From: Caballeronia glebae
Lineage (GTDB): Bacteria > Pseudomonadota > Gammaproteobacteria > Burkholderiales > Burkholderiaceae
Direction of reading: 5' to 3'
Length of the DNA stretch: 64,000 nucleotides
NCBI RefSeq assembly: GCF_001545035.1
Contig: NZ_FCOJ02000018.1
Coordinates: 61,531 to 125,530, forward strand
In this document: positions 27,227 through 34,691 of the stretch, one piece after another
How positions within the stretch are numbered: the stretch's first letter is position 1
How the letters are laid out: every line of letters starts with the position of its first letter
Program-made: the position numbers and the translations under genes
Notes under the pieces: generated by a model
What the model was told of the DNA's origin: nothing
Databases searched by the model: none
The model's input: the letters and a program-made list of their open reading frames with translations, nothing else

Positions 27227-28462
27227 TCACGCGCTATTTAAATAGCGATGCACCAGCGCGACAGCCATCGCCCCTTCGCCGACTGCCGACGCGACACGCT
27301 TGATCGACCCGTGACGCACGTCGCCCGCTGCGAATACGCCAGGAATACAGGTCTCCAAATGTAGCGGCGCGCGCTCGAGCGGCCATTTCATATTCGACCG
27401 ATATTCCTGCAAGTCGGGACCGGTCATCAGATAACCGGCTTCATCTCGGACAATGCCAACCTCCTGCGCCCATTCAGTCTGGGGCACGCCGCCAATGCAG
27501 ACGAACAGCCAATTTGTCTTTACCGAGATTTGCCGTCCCGTGCGCACATCGGTCAACGTAATTTCTTGCAAGGTGTCACTGCCTGCGAGCGCGGTAACTT
27601 CCGTGCTGGTCCGAACTTCAATGTTCGGCGCCGCCGTGATGCGATCCACCAAGTATTGGGACAACGTGTTCTTGAGCGAAGTGTCACGGACGAGCATATA
27701 GACGCGATTGGCGGACTGCGAAAAGTGCATAGCGGCCTGTCCCGCCGAATTGCCGCCGCCCACCACATAGACGTCTTCGCCATGAATCAGCGCTGCTTCG
27801 CTCGCGCCGGCGCCGTAGTAAAGGCCTGCGCCGAGAAAGCGCCCTTCACCTTCCAGGCCGAGCGTGCGATAGGCCACGCCGGTCGCGCAGATCGACGTGC
27901 GCGCCGTAATACGTGTGCCGTCCTCCAGATACACGATGCCCTGGCCGGGCGCAAACTCCGCGCGCACGCCGGCGCGCGCTATCAGGATGTCGGCGCCGAA
28001 CTTGATGGCCTGGACCCGCGCCCGTTCTGCCAGGTCCGCGCCGCACACGCCGTGCGGGAAGCCCAGATAGTTCTCGATTTTTGAACTACTGCCTGCCTGA
28101 CCGCCCAGTGCCCAACGCTCCACCAGTACGGTATGCAGCCCTTCCGATGCTCCGTATACGGCCGCGCTCAATCCCGCCGGTCCCGCGCCGTAAATCGCCA
28201 GATCGTAGGCCTCCCTGGATGGACTCGCAAACCAGCCGAGCTTCTCGGTGATTTGCCGGACGGTGGGACATTCGAGCCGGGTGCCGTCGTGGAAAACGCA
28301 GACCGGCAAGCGGGAGTCGGAAAGATGCTGCACATGCGCGAGTTTCTCAGCTTCTTTATCGCTGCCAAGTTCGATCCATTCGAACGGTATATCGCAACGA
28401 TGGAGGAAGTCGCGTATCGCGTAGCCGTTCGCGCTGCGCATGCGTCCATAGATCCTGACCAT
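27227..28462 (-). CDS. Thioredoxin-reductase-like FAD/NADPH oxidoreductase with glutaredoxin-like N-terminus, lacking redox cysteines
   Basis: A 411-residue two-part protein. Residues 1-78 have a glutaredoxin/thioredoxin-like fold (MVRIYGRMRSANGY, then RLPVCVFHDG), but the CxxC site reads R-M-R-S. Residues 86-405 follow the thioredoxin reductase layout: FAD motif GAGPAG at 92-97, NADPH motif VVGGGNSA at about 233-240, and GVFAAGDVR near the C-terminus. The redox-active CATC segment is replaced by YYGAGASEA at about 215-223. It may therefore work as an NADPH oxidase, ferredoxin/flavodoxin reductase or sensor rather than a disulfide reductase. Thioredoxin-related genes occur in stress-tolerance loci. 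Confidence 0.85.
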   Translation of the reverse strand: MVRIYGRMRSANGYAIRDFLHRCDIPFEWIELGSDKEAEKLAHVQHLSDSRLPVCVFHDGTRLECPTVRQITEKLGWFASPSREAYDLAIYGAGPAGLSAAVYGASEGLHTVLVERWALGGQAGSSSKIENYLGFPHGVCGADLAERARVQAIKFGADILIARAGVRAEFAPGQGIVYLEDGTRITARTSICATGVAYRTLGLEGEGRFLGAGLYYGAGASEAALIHGEDVYVVGGGNSAGQAAMHFSQSANRVYMLVRDTSLKNTLSQYLVDRITAAPNIEVRTSTEVTALAGSDTLQEITLTDVRTGRQISVKTNWLFVCIGGVPQTEWAQEVGIVRDEAGYLMTGPDLQEYRSNMKWPLERAPLHLETCIPGVFAAGDVRHGSIKRVASAVGEGAMAVALVHRYLNSA

Positions 28463-28869
28463 GAACTTGTCCGCCTTTCACGACATAGAGGAATTTCGTT
28501 GGTTTCATGCCCTTCACTAGCTAGCAGCACGCGCTCGATAACAGCGATAGGCCATATTCCCGAGACGTTAGACGCATCGTAGGGATGTGTCTTTCGCGAT
28601 TCTGCCGAATTTTGTTGGCTTTCTGCCGACGCTTCCATAACATCGGTCGTGCGACGCTTCCTTGCGGCCAACAAAAACGCATGCCCCATTCGATGCCCTT
28701 GCGCACGTCATTCCGGCTGAGCCGTTTCCGGACGATATTCCGCCACGGGCTATCGGCATGACGCACAGTCACTGTGTGCCTGCAACGCACCGTGTCCGTT
28801 CTGCTCCGGCCTTTGCCGCAGCACAATTTCCTAACATCGATGCTCAGACACGTTTTTCGTATCACGGCG
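28463..28869. other. 407-base gap, promoter region only
   Basis: No convincing gene. It should contain the promoter of the minus-strand reductase gene, whose ATG follows a purine-rich AAAGGCGGA. Frames on both strands lack domains. Confidence 0.4.
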
Positions 28870-29112
28870 TCAATCTGGAAGCACGAACTCGGTGCGCATG
28901 TCTTCGATCACCTTCTTGACGTGATGTATGTAATCCGCACCGCGGTCATTGAGCGGCACGATGTTCCAGTTGCGGCCGGATGCGTCGGGCGGGTGCCGCT
29001 CTGGTAGCGGTATGCGCAAGCGCAAAGCTCCCGGCGCGTCAGGGCCGATTTTCGCCACGCGGTTTTGCAGTTCGTCGCGAATCTCCTCAGGGGTTCGAAT
29101 GGTTTTCGGCAT
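28870..29112 (-). CDS. Small conserved-looking hypothetical protein (80 aa)
   Basis: An 80-residue protein, MPKTIRTPEEIRDELQNRV at the start and KKVIEDMRTEFVLPD at the end. A very strong ribosome-binding site (AAGGAGG about nine bases before the ATG) and normal codon bias support a real gene. It is charged, probably soluble, with an N-terminal amphipathic helix and no cysteines. I do not recognise a family. It is monocistronic and lies at the edge of the stress block. Confidence 0.7.
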   Translation of the reverse strand: MPKTIRTPEEIRDELQNRVAKIGPDAPGALRLRIPLPERHPPDASGRNWNIVPLNDRGADYIHHVKKVIEDMRTEFVLPD

Positions 29113-29764
29113 CGGTCTGCCTCCTTCGGTTGCACGTCTGGATCGTGACGGAATGGGCGCAGACGTTCCTCTTGTGGACGCATGCGCCGACGACCTCTTA
29201 AAGTCTAGTCGCTAATTCGGATAGGCACCGACCAATGCAATGATCGTCCCGCCCGCTGATGAGAGACGCAAAAAAAAGGCGACCGTCGCGGGCCGACCGC
29301 ATCAACTGCGCAGAGAGACGTCCATGTCAAAAAAGCATTTTCATGTGCTGCGCGACATAAGCCGTTGCTGACCATCTTTGGGTCCGGTTAAACCTGCAGC
29401 CGATCCGCTCGATCGTTGCGCTTTGTCGTCTTGGACAAGTGCTCCCGAAAAGGCTTCGCGATGCAGGCTTCGCCCGCGCGCCGGCTGGCTGATCCGCAGC
29501 ATCTCCGGTTCCCGAAAACTTGAGCCTCTCTTGCAAAATGTGCAGCCTGATGCAAGTTGTCCGCGACTACACGATAGCCGTTGGCCATCACGCACCGATG
29601 AGGCGACCAATCGAATCGCACCAAATCCGGGAGTGAACGACGCTCATCCGTGACTGCCTCTCTCGACATCAATCGGGCACGCGGATAGCTGCCGATCTGG
29701 TTGCACGCCGTCGCAAATAATCCGGTGCGCCTGGCACCTTCTATTTAGTATAGCTATAGACTTT
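29113..29764. other. 652-base gap, no gene recognised
   Basis: Several short frames cover this stretch on both strands, including one on the minus strand ending at 29388 with scattered cysteines, but none has a recognisable domain. An A-run of eight at about 29271 is preceded on the other strand by GC-rich sequence, perhaps an old terminator. Confidence 0.35.
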
Positions 29765-29794
29765 ACAGCTTCAACTAGCAATAGGAGAAGCTGT
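29765..29794. repeat. Inverted repeat upstream of the formaldehyde dehydrogenase gene
   Basis: ACAGCTTC and GAAGCTGT are perfect complements separated by 14 bases. The repeat lies in an AT-rich stretch about 130 bases before the dehydrogenase start and could be an operator or the base of an mRNA leader stem. Confidence 0.45.
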
Positions 29795-29828
29795 CTGAAA
29801 GGTGTCGGTCTGGATGAGAGAGGGACTT

Positions 29829-29848
29829 CCCGCAGGTGAGCCTGCGGG
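29829..29848 (+). promoter_or_regulatory. Stable leader hairpin before the formaldehyde dehydrogenase gene
   Basis: CCCGCAGG-TGAG-CCTGCGGG forms a perfect eight-base stem with a four-base loop, followed by TTTG. It lies 73 bases upstream of the dehydrogenase ATG, downstream of the likely promoter. It could be an attenuator, a terminator for upstream transcription or an mRNA-stabilising element. Confidence 0.5.
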
Positions 29849-29921
29849 TTTGTCGACGCCGACAGCCGCCGAAGGTTTGACGCGGCTCAGGCTTTTTGCA
29901 GTTGACTCTCGGGAGAACAAT

Positions 29922-31070
29922 ATGAAAGCCGTTGTGTATCGCGGTCCTCGCCAGGTCACGATTGAGAATGTTCCGGATCCTAAGATCGAGCGTCCGACCG
30001 ACGCCATCGTCAGAATCACCAGTACCAACATCTGCGGTTCCGACCTCCACATGTACGAGGGTCGAACGGACTTCGAGCAAGGTCGCATCTTCGGTCACGA
30101 GAATCTAGGCGTGGTTCAAGAGGTGGGACCGGCAGTGGAGCGGATCAAGCCCGGGGACTGGGTGTGCCTGCCATTCAATATAAGCTGTGGCCACTGTAAA
30201 AACTGCGAGCGCGGCCTGACCGCGTTTTGCTTAAGCGCCAACCAGCCGGGCATTGCCGGCGGCGCATTCGGCTTTGCGGACATGGGTCCGTGGCCGGGCG
30301 GACAGGCCGAATATCTTCGGGTACCTTGGGCGGACTTCATGTCCTTGAAGCTGCCGCCGGACGCAGAACAGAAGCAGACCGACTACGTGATGTGCGCCGA
30401 CATCTTCCCGACCGGCTGGCACGCGACCGAGCTCGCCGGCATGAGGCCCGGCGACGCTGTGGTGATCTATGGCTCCGGACCGGTCGGTCTGATGGCCGCA
30501 CACTCGGCCATGATCAAGGGCGCCCGCAGCGTCATGGTGGTCGATTGCCATCCCGACCGGCTCAAACTCGCAGAGTCGATCGGCGCAATTGCGATCGATT
30601 ATTCGAAGGAAGATCCGGTGCAGCGGGTCATGGACCTGACGCACGGCATGGGCGCGGACGTGGGATGCGAATGCGTCGGCTACCAGTGCCACGATCCGGC
30701 TCCGCAACGCCACGAGAACCCCAATCTGACGATGAACAATCTGGTTTCGTCGGTGAAGTTCACCGGCGGGATCGGAGTGGTCGGCGTGTTCGTTCCGGAG
30801 GACCCGGGCGCGCAGGACGAACTGGCAAAGAAAGGAAAGATTGCATTCGATTGGGGCAAGTGCTGGTTCAAAGGCCAGCACATCGCCACTGGCCAGTGCA
30901 ACGTCAAGGCATACAACCGGCAGTTGCGCGACCTGATTCACGCCGGCCGCGCGAAGCCTTCGTTCATCGTGTCGCATGAGTTGAAACTCGACGAAGCGCC
31001 TGACGCCTACCAGCACTTCGACGTGCGCGAGCACGGCTGGACCAAGGTGGTATTGCACCCCGGAGGCTAG
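29922..31070 (+). CDS. Zinc-dependent glutathione-independent formaldehyde dehydrogenase-like alcohol dehydrogenase
   Basis: A 382-residue medium-chain dehydrogenase. The catalytic zinc site includes NICGSDLHMYEGR and FGHENLG. The structural zinc is held by the cysteines of SCGHCKNCERGLTAFC. The NAD site is IYGSGPVGLMAA. DIFPTGWHATELA and the long loop containing GYQCHDPAPQRHENP are characteristic of the Pseudomonas putida formaldehyde dismutase/dehydrogenase group. ATG 29922 has GGGAGA six bases upstream, and the longer frame from 29802 crosses the leader hairpin. It is a monocistronic detoxification gene beside the stress block. Confidence 0.9.
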   Translation: MKAVVYRGPRQVTIENVPDPKIERPTDAIVRITSTNICGSDLHMYEGRTDFEQGRIFGHENLGVVQEVGPAVERIKPGDWVCLPFNISCGHCKNCERGLTAFCLSANQPGIAGGAFGFADMGPWPGGQAEYLRVPWADFMSLKLPPDAEQKQTDYVMCADIFPTGWHATELAGMRPGDAVVIYGSGPVGLMAAHSAMIKGARSVMVVDCHPDRLKLAESIGAIAIDYSKEDPVQRVMDLTHGMGADVGCECVGYQCHDPAPQRHENPNLTMNNLVSSVKFTGGIGVVGVFVPEDPGAQDELAKKGKIAFDWGKCWFKGQHIATGQCNVKAYNRQLRDLIHAGRAKPSFIVSHELKLDEAPDAYQHFDVREHGWTKVVLHPGG

Positions 31071-31800
31071 CGAAGCGACGCGGCGATCCTGGTCGCATGA
31101 GCGCTCGAGCTCATCGCTCATCGAGACCCGTGGGAACGCGAACCGACCAACCGGAGCTGGGCGGTCCAGTTCCGCAACTCGTGGCCACGCGCGCGATGAG
31201 CTCGAGTGTCGCGAGCATATCTCGGCGATCCCGCTGCACGGAACTGCCGGCGTGGCGGGCAACGCCGCAGCCGCACCGCATCTCGCGGGCGACAGCCGGC
31301 GCCGACTATTCGCGCTTGTCAATAGTCGTGGTCGTCACGAAACTGCGCACGCGCTACGATCACGCGCTCGGTCTGGAGTCGTCAGCGCTCCAATGACTGA
31401 TCGCCGGAGCGAAGCGGCCGTCTCACCGTCTGACATGGATCCAGACGAACGTCCTTTCATGGCCCAGATCGTGTCAAAACGCACAGCCTCTCGAATTGAC
31501 GAAGCGCTGTATTGGCGCGTGTCGCAATGGTTCGTTGCGCCTGTCGAATGCTAAGTGGCAGATGAACTTATTGCCGGGGATTAACAACTCCTGCGGGTAT
31601 CACGCCCGTATTGCCTTCATAACAACTTCTGAACCAGGTATTTTGGGTCGCGCGCGATCACCGCTATACCGATCATCACTTCCGAAAACACGGTGGCAAA
31701 TGTGTCGCTCTTTCGGGGGCGGGTCGTGATGGTGGCACCGCGCTCGCGAGCGGCTCGCCTAAACCGAATTGCTCCTCCACCGAACCGTTGCAGTCAAAGC
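31071..31800. other. 730-base gap, no confident gene
   Basis: Short plus-strand frames are present, one ending at 31554 with the tail EALYWRVSQWFVAPVEC, but there is no family match and no ribosome-binding site. Minus-strand frames are also weak. It may contain the decayed end of an enzyme gene. Nothing further can be supported. Confidence 0.35.
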
Positions 31801-32706
31801 CTAAGTCATGCTCAAAAATAAATCGGCCACGACCGAGCGCAGCCAGCGATTACCCGCCTCGTGATGGTACTTCACGTGCCAGTGCTGGCGCACTGCGAAT
31901 TTATCAACCGGAAACGGACAAGTATGAGCGGTTAAGTCGTTTACCCGCGCCAGCGTTTCACCGATGTTGCGCGGCAAAGTGGCAATGAGGTCGGTGGACT
32001 TGACTATCGATCCAAGCCCGAGCATCCCGGGAAGCTCAAGCACAACATCACGCTCAATGTCCTCGCGCAAAAGGGCCTGCTCTAGCAGTTGCGTGCCTGT
32101 TCCTGCGGCGATGATGACGTGCCCCTCGCTGCGATACTGTTTGAGAGTCAATCTTGCACGTACACGTGGGTGGCGCGGATTGACCAGGCAGACCCAGTCC
32201 TGCATGTAGAGCTGTTGTTGATACATACCGCTTCCGAGCCACGGGACATATCCGATTGCCAGATCGGCTTCGCCAGATTCGAGCGCGCGCTCCGTGTTGC
32301 CGTCAATTCGCGCGGCCTCCAACCGGACGCCCGGGGCTTGCGCACGTACGTGTGCAAGCATTCGCGGTAGCAGCGTGATGTGACTCGCATCGGTCATGCA
32401 AATGCGGAACCGCCGCTTCGCTGTCATCGGATCGAACGAAATCTCCCATGCGGAAAACCGACGTAACGACTCCAAGATTTCCCTACACGGCCCGATCAGC
32501 GCATCCGCCTGCGGCGTAGGCGTCATGCCGCCAGGCGTGCGGACGAACAGTGGATCCTGCAGATGATCGCGCAGACGCGCAAGCCATATGCTGACTGTTG
32601 GCTGAGCCTGTCCAAGTTGCTCCGCTGCGCGCGTGACGCTGCGCAAGTCGTACAGCAGATCGAAAAGTTGAAGCAGCTTAAGATCTGGCAACTCAGCGGT
32701 AGTCAT
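31801..32706 (-). CDS. LysR-family regulator, probable controller of the aroQ-panE operon
   Basis: A 301-residue LTTR. The helix-turn-helix reads RSVTRAAEQLGQAQPTVSIW, followed by LARLRDHLQDPLFVRTPGGM, typical of the NodD/NahR/PcaQ-like subgroup that senses aromatic acids. ATG at 32706 was chosen because it starts the conserved LPDLKLLQLFDLL helix; the longer frame runs through the operator. A 30-bp site upstream (32729-32758) has a matching partner before the PanE-like gene 5 kb away, so this protein probably regulates that operon. Confidence 0.88.
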   Translation of the reverse strand: MTTAELPDLKLLQLFDLLYDLRSVTRAAEQLGQAQPTVSIWLARLRDHLQDPLFVRTPGGMTPTPQADALIGPCREILESLRRFSAWEISFDPMTAKRRFRICMTDASHITLLPRMLAHVRAQAPGVRLEAARIDGNTERALESGEADLAIGYVPWLGSGMYQQQLYMQDWVCLVNPRHPRVRARLTLKQYRSEGHVIIAAGTGTQLLEQALLREDIERDVVLELPGMLGLGSIVKSTDLIATLPRNIGETLARVNDLTAHTCPFPVDKFAVRQHWHVKYHHEAGNRWLRSVVADLFLSMT

Positions 32707-32728
32707 GATGGTCGGGTCATTGTTTAGC

Positions 32729-32758
32729 GCAATGTCCCTATTGTAATCATTGCATTGC
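32729..32758. promoter_or_regulatory. LysR operator copy 1 (30 bp, shared with 37763-37792)
   Basis: On the plus strand the site begins GCAATGTC and ends TCATTGCATTGC, with TATTG in the middle. The outer GCAATG...CATTGC halves form a palindrome. The site before the PanE-like gene has the same blocks at identical spacing: 25 of 30 positions are fixed and only NN and NNN spacers differ. Such exact reuse indicates one regulator, most simply the adjacent LysR protein. An additional CATTG-N7-CAATG repeat overlaps its left edge (32718-32734). Confidence 0.7.
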
Positions 32759-32784
32759 AAGGGCGAAAACGTCAGGAGACGTTC

Positions 32785-32985
32785 ATGGAACAAGGACTGC
32801 CGCGTCGAGGCCGGCTGAACGACGGCCTCATAGACGAGAGAGCCCGAAAGAAGGCAAGCAAGGCGAGAGCCAGCGGATGGCGCGTCCCCACAACTCCGGC
32901 GGCACCAATCGAGCGGCCGTTTTCCGTTCGCGGCGAATTCATGCGCGCGAAGGGGCCCATCAGATTGGCCGTGGTTGCGGTCTGA
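32785..32985 (+). CDS. Short ORF downstream of the LysR operator (66 aa, doubtful)
   Basis: Starting at an ATG with AGGAGA six bases upstream and 26 bases after the operator, this frame encodes 66 residues rich in Arg, Ala and Lys (MEQGLPRRGRLNDGLID at the start). The operator faces it in the same orientation as it faces the PanE-like gene. I recognise no family. It may be a small gene, or the start site of a deleted LysR-controlled gene with a random continuation. Confidence 0.25.
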   Translation: MEQGLPRRGRLNDGLIDERARKKASKARASGWRVPTTPAAPIERPFSVRGEFMRAKGPIRLAVVAV

Positions 32986-32994
32986 CCGTTTTCG

Positions 32995-33261
32995 CCGTGT
33001 TGAGCAGGCAGATCAGTGACGACAGCCCGAGCGTTCCCGCCGTGAGCACCACTTCGTTATGCGATGCCGTGCTCAGTTGCCCGAGCTTCGCCACGATGGC
33101 GCAGGCCTGATGAAACTCCGCTTCAGTCAGCCGCACTTCGCGCGCCAGATCGTGCAAATGACGGACCACGGCCGACGTGATTTCCCGAACCGCGCATCCG
33201 GCGCATGCGCCAGTTCGTCGAGTACAGCACGCGTGACTTCCTGTTCGTTGCCGATGATCAT
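32995..33261 (-). pseudogene. Truncated, frameshifted intradiol dioxygenase N-terminal domain
   Basis: From an ATG at 33261 with GGAGAC before it, the frame reads MIIGNEQEVTRAVLDELAHA. A one-base deletion then shifts it; the next frame gives REITSAVVRHLHDLAREVRL, TEAEFHQACAIVAKLGQLS and TLGLSSLICLLN. This is the helical N-terminal domain of catechol or hydroxyquinol 1,2-dioxygenases. The whole catalytic domain with its Tyr/His iron ligands is missing. It follows aroQ in the same direction, so the operon once ended in, or passed through, an aromatic ring-cleavage gene. Confidence 0.65.
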
Positions 33262-33294
33262 CGCCGTCTCCGCATGAATCCGGCCCTGCCCCGA

Positions 33295-33735
33295 CTATCG
33301 GGCGGCAGCGGACACCGCCGCCCGCAGTCCGAGCGAATAGCTTTCGATACCGAAGCCGCAAATCTGCCCCTTCACGATTTCCGCGAACACCGAGTGATGC
33401 CGGAACGCTTCACGCGCGTGGATGTTCGACATATGAATCTCCACGACGGGCACGATCAGAATGGCGAGCGCATCGCGGATGCCATAGCTGTAGTGCGTCC
33501 AGGCGCCCGCATTGATGAGCACGCCATCGACCTTGTCGCTGAACGCCTGATGAATGCGATCGCACATGTCGCCCTCGCTGTTGGTCTGGTAGCTTTCGAC
33601 CGTCACCCCGAGTTCCTTCCCGAGCGCCTGCAATTGCGCATCAATATCGGCGAGCGTGGCCGTGCCGTACTGAACCGGGTCGCGCTTGCCGAACATGTTG
33701 TGATTGACGCCGTGCAGCATGAGAAACGTTTTCAT
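33295..33735 (-). CDS. aroQ: Type II 3-dehydroquinate dehydratase (divergent paralogue)
   Basis: About 146 residues, the normal size for type II dehydroquinase. The catalytic loop Arg18 and Tyr23 are in GKRDPVQYGT. The INAGAWTHYSYGIRDAL strand and the catalytic His region VEIHMSNIHARE are conserved. The start FLMLHGVNHNMFG departs from the usual NGPNLNLLG. Two adjacent ATGs (33738, 33735) are possible. Enzymes of this group reversibly dehydrate 3-dehydroquinate; in a regulated operon with a shikimate dehydrogenase this suggests quinate or shikimate catabolism, or a related acid, rather than housekeeping biosynthesis. Confidence 0.85.
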   Translation of the reverse strand: MKTFLMLHGVNHNMFGKRDPVQYGTATLADIDAQLQALGKELGVTVESYQTNSEGDMCDRIHQAFSDKVDGVLINAGAWTHYSYGIRDALAILIVPVVEIHMSNIHAREAFRHHSVFAEIVKGQICGFGIESYSLGLRAAVSAAAR

Positions 33736-33827
33736 CATTCCATCCAGTGTAGTGACCGGTTGATCGTCAATGTAAGAAGCGGCCCGTCGACTTCGTACCT
33801 GCAAAAACGATACGGCTCGGCTTGCAT
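33735..33827 (-). pseudogene. N-terminal stub of an enoyl-CoA hydratase
   Basis: An ATG at 33827 with a very strong AGGAGGAG upstream begins MQAEPYRFCRYEVDGPLLTL, then TINRSLH and a stop after 30 residues. The EVDGPLLTLTINR pattern is the first beta-strand pair of crotonase-fold enoyl-CoA hydratases, which usually continue with P-x-x-x-N-(A/S)-L. The stop overlaps the aroQ start (ATGA). A deletion has apparently removed the rest of the hydratase and joined its first 25 or so codons to aroQ; the stub may still serve aroQ translation by coupling. Confidence 0.6.
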
Positions 33828-33845
33828 GCGAAATATCTCCTCCTG

Positions 33846-34691
33846 TCAATCGAGCGGAACAGTAAGGCGCTCGATGAGCGCGCGCGTCTGCGGACGAACG
33901 CCCCGCCACCAGGCGAACGCTTCGGCCGCCTGCTCGACCAGCATGCCGACGCCGTCCGCGATACCTTGCACGCCTGCATTGCGCGCCAGCCGCAGGAAAG
34001 GCGTGAGTCCCTTGCCGTAAGCGAGTTCATAGGCGATTGCGCTGGCGCTGAAGACACCAGGCGGCACCGGCGGCAGTTGCCCGGTCAGGCTCGCGGACGT
34101 CGCGTTGATGACGAGGTCGAAGCGCCCCATTGCCTCTAAGTCCGCATAACCGCAGGCGGTGAGCGATCCACCCGCAGTCAGCGATCCGGCGACTTGTTCG
34201 ACAAGCGCACGCGCCTTGTCCACATGCCGGTTTGTGATGACGAGTTTGGCGGGCCGTGCCGCGATAAACGGCAGCAACGCCCCACGCGCAGCGCCACCCG
34301 CGCCGAGAATCAGCACGCGCTTGCCGGCCATCGGCTGATGCAGGTTGACTTCGATGTCGCGCACGAGGCCTACGCCATCGAAGTTCTCGGCGATGATTCG
34401 GCCGTCCTCGAACTTCATTGCGTTGACGGCACCCGAGAGCTCCGCTCTTTCGCTGCGCTCATCGGAAATTTCGAATGCCTGAAGCTTGAAGGGTGCGGTC
34501 ACGTTCATGCCGCGGCCGCCCGCTGCAATGAAGCTTTTCACGCTGTCAGAGAAGCCGCTGGCAGATCCCACAGGCCCTTCGATGGCCTCATAGCTCATGT
34601 CCTGACCGGTCTCTTGCGCGAAGAGGCTGTGGATCAAGGGAGACTTCGTGTGCCCGATCGGATTGCCGATAACCGCGTAACGATCGCTCAT
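33846..34691 (-). CDS. aroE: Shikimate dehydrogenase family protein
   Basis: 281 residues. The substrate domain starts YAVIGNPIGHTKSPLIH; the catalytic Lys69 is in NVTAPFKLQAF and Asp105 in ENFDGVGLV. The dinucleotide motif is LGAGGAARGALLPF, followed by ITNRHVDKARAL, where the Asn-Arg favours NADP. The C-terminal GMLVEQAAEAFAWWRG is typical. The ATG overlaps the CoA-transferase stop (ATGA); a GTG one codon earlier is possible. It is co-transcribed with aroQ and CoA-ester enzymes, pointing to a catabolic paralogue acting on quinate, shikimate or a similar cyclic hydroxy acid. Confidence 0.88.
   Translation of the reverse strand: MSDRYAVIGNPIGHTKSPLIHSLFAQETGQDMSYEAIEGPVGSASGFSDSVKSFIAAGGRGMNVTAPFKLQAFEISDERSERAELSGAVNAMKFEDGRIIAENFDGVGLVRDIEVNLHQPMAGKRVLILGAGGAARGALLPFIAARPAKLVITNRHVDKARALVEQVAGSLTAGGSLTACGYADLEAMGRFDLVINATSASLTGQLPPVPPGVFSASAIAYELAYGKGLTPFLRLARNAGVQGIADGVGMLVEQAAEAFAWWRGVRPQTRALIERLTVPLD

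Noticed and set aside
29388..29672. 94-codon minus-strand frame with cysteines and histidines
   Set aside because: It considered as a zinc-finger or transposase scrap, but no spaced Cys pairs or family pattern hold up.
31252..31554. 100-codon plus-strand frame after the formaldehyde dehydrogenase gene
   Set aside because: No domain, no ribosome-binding site and a composition typical of non-coding high-GC DNA; at most a decayed gene end.
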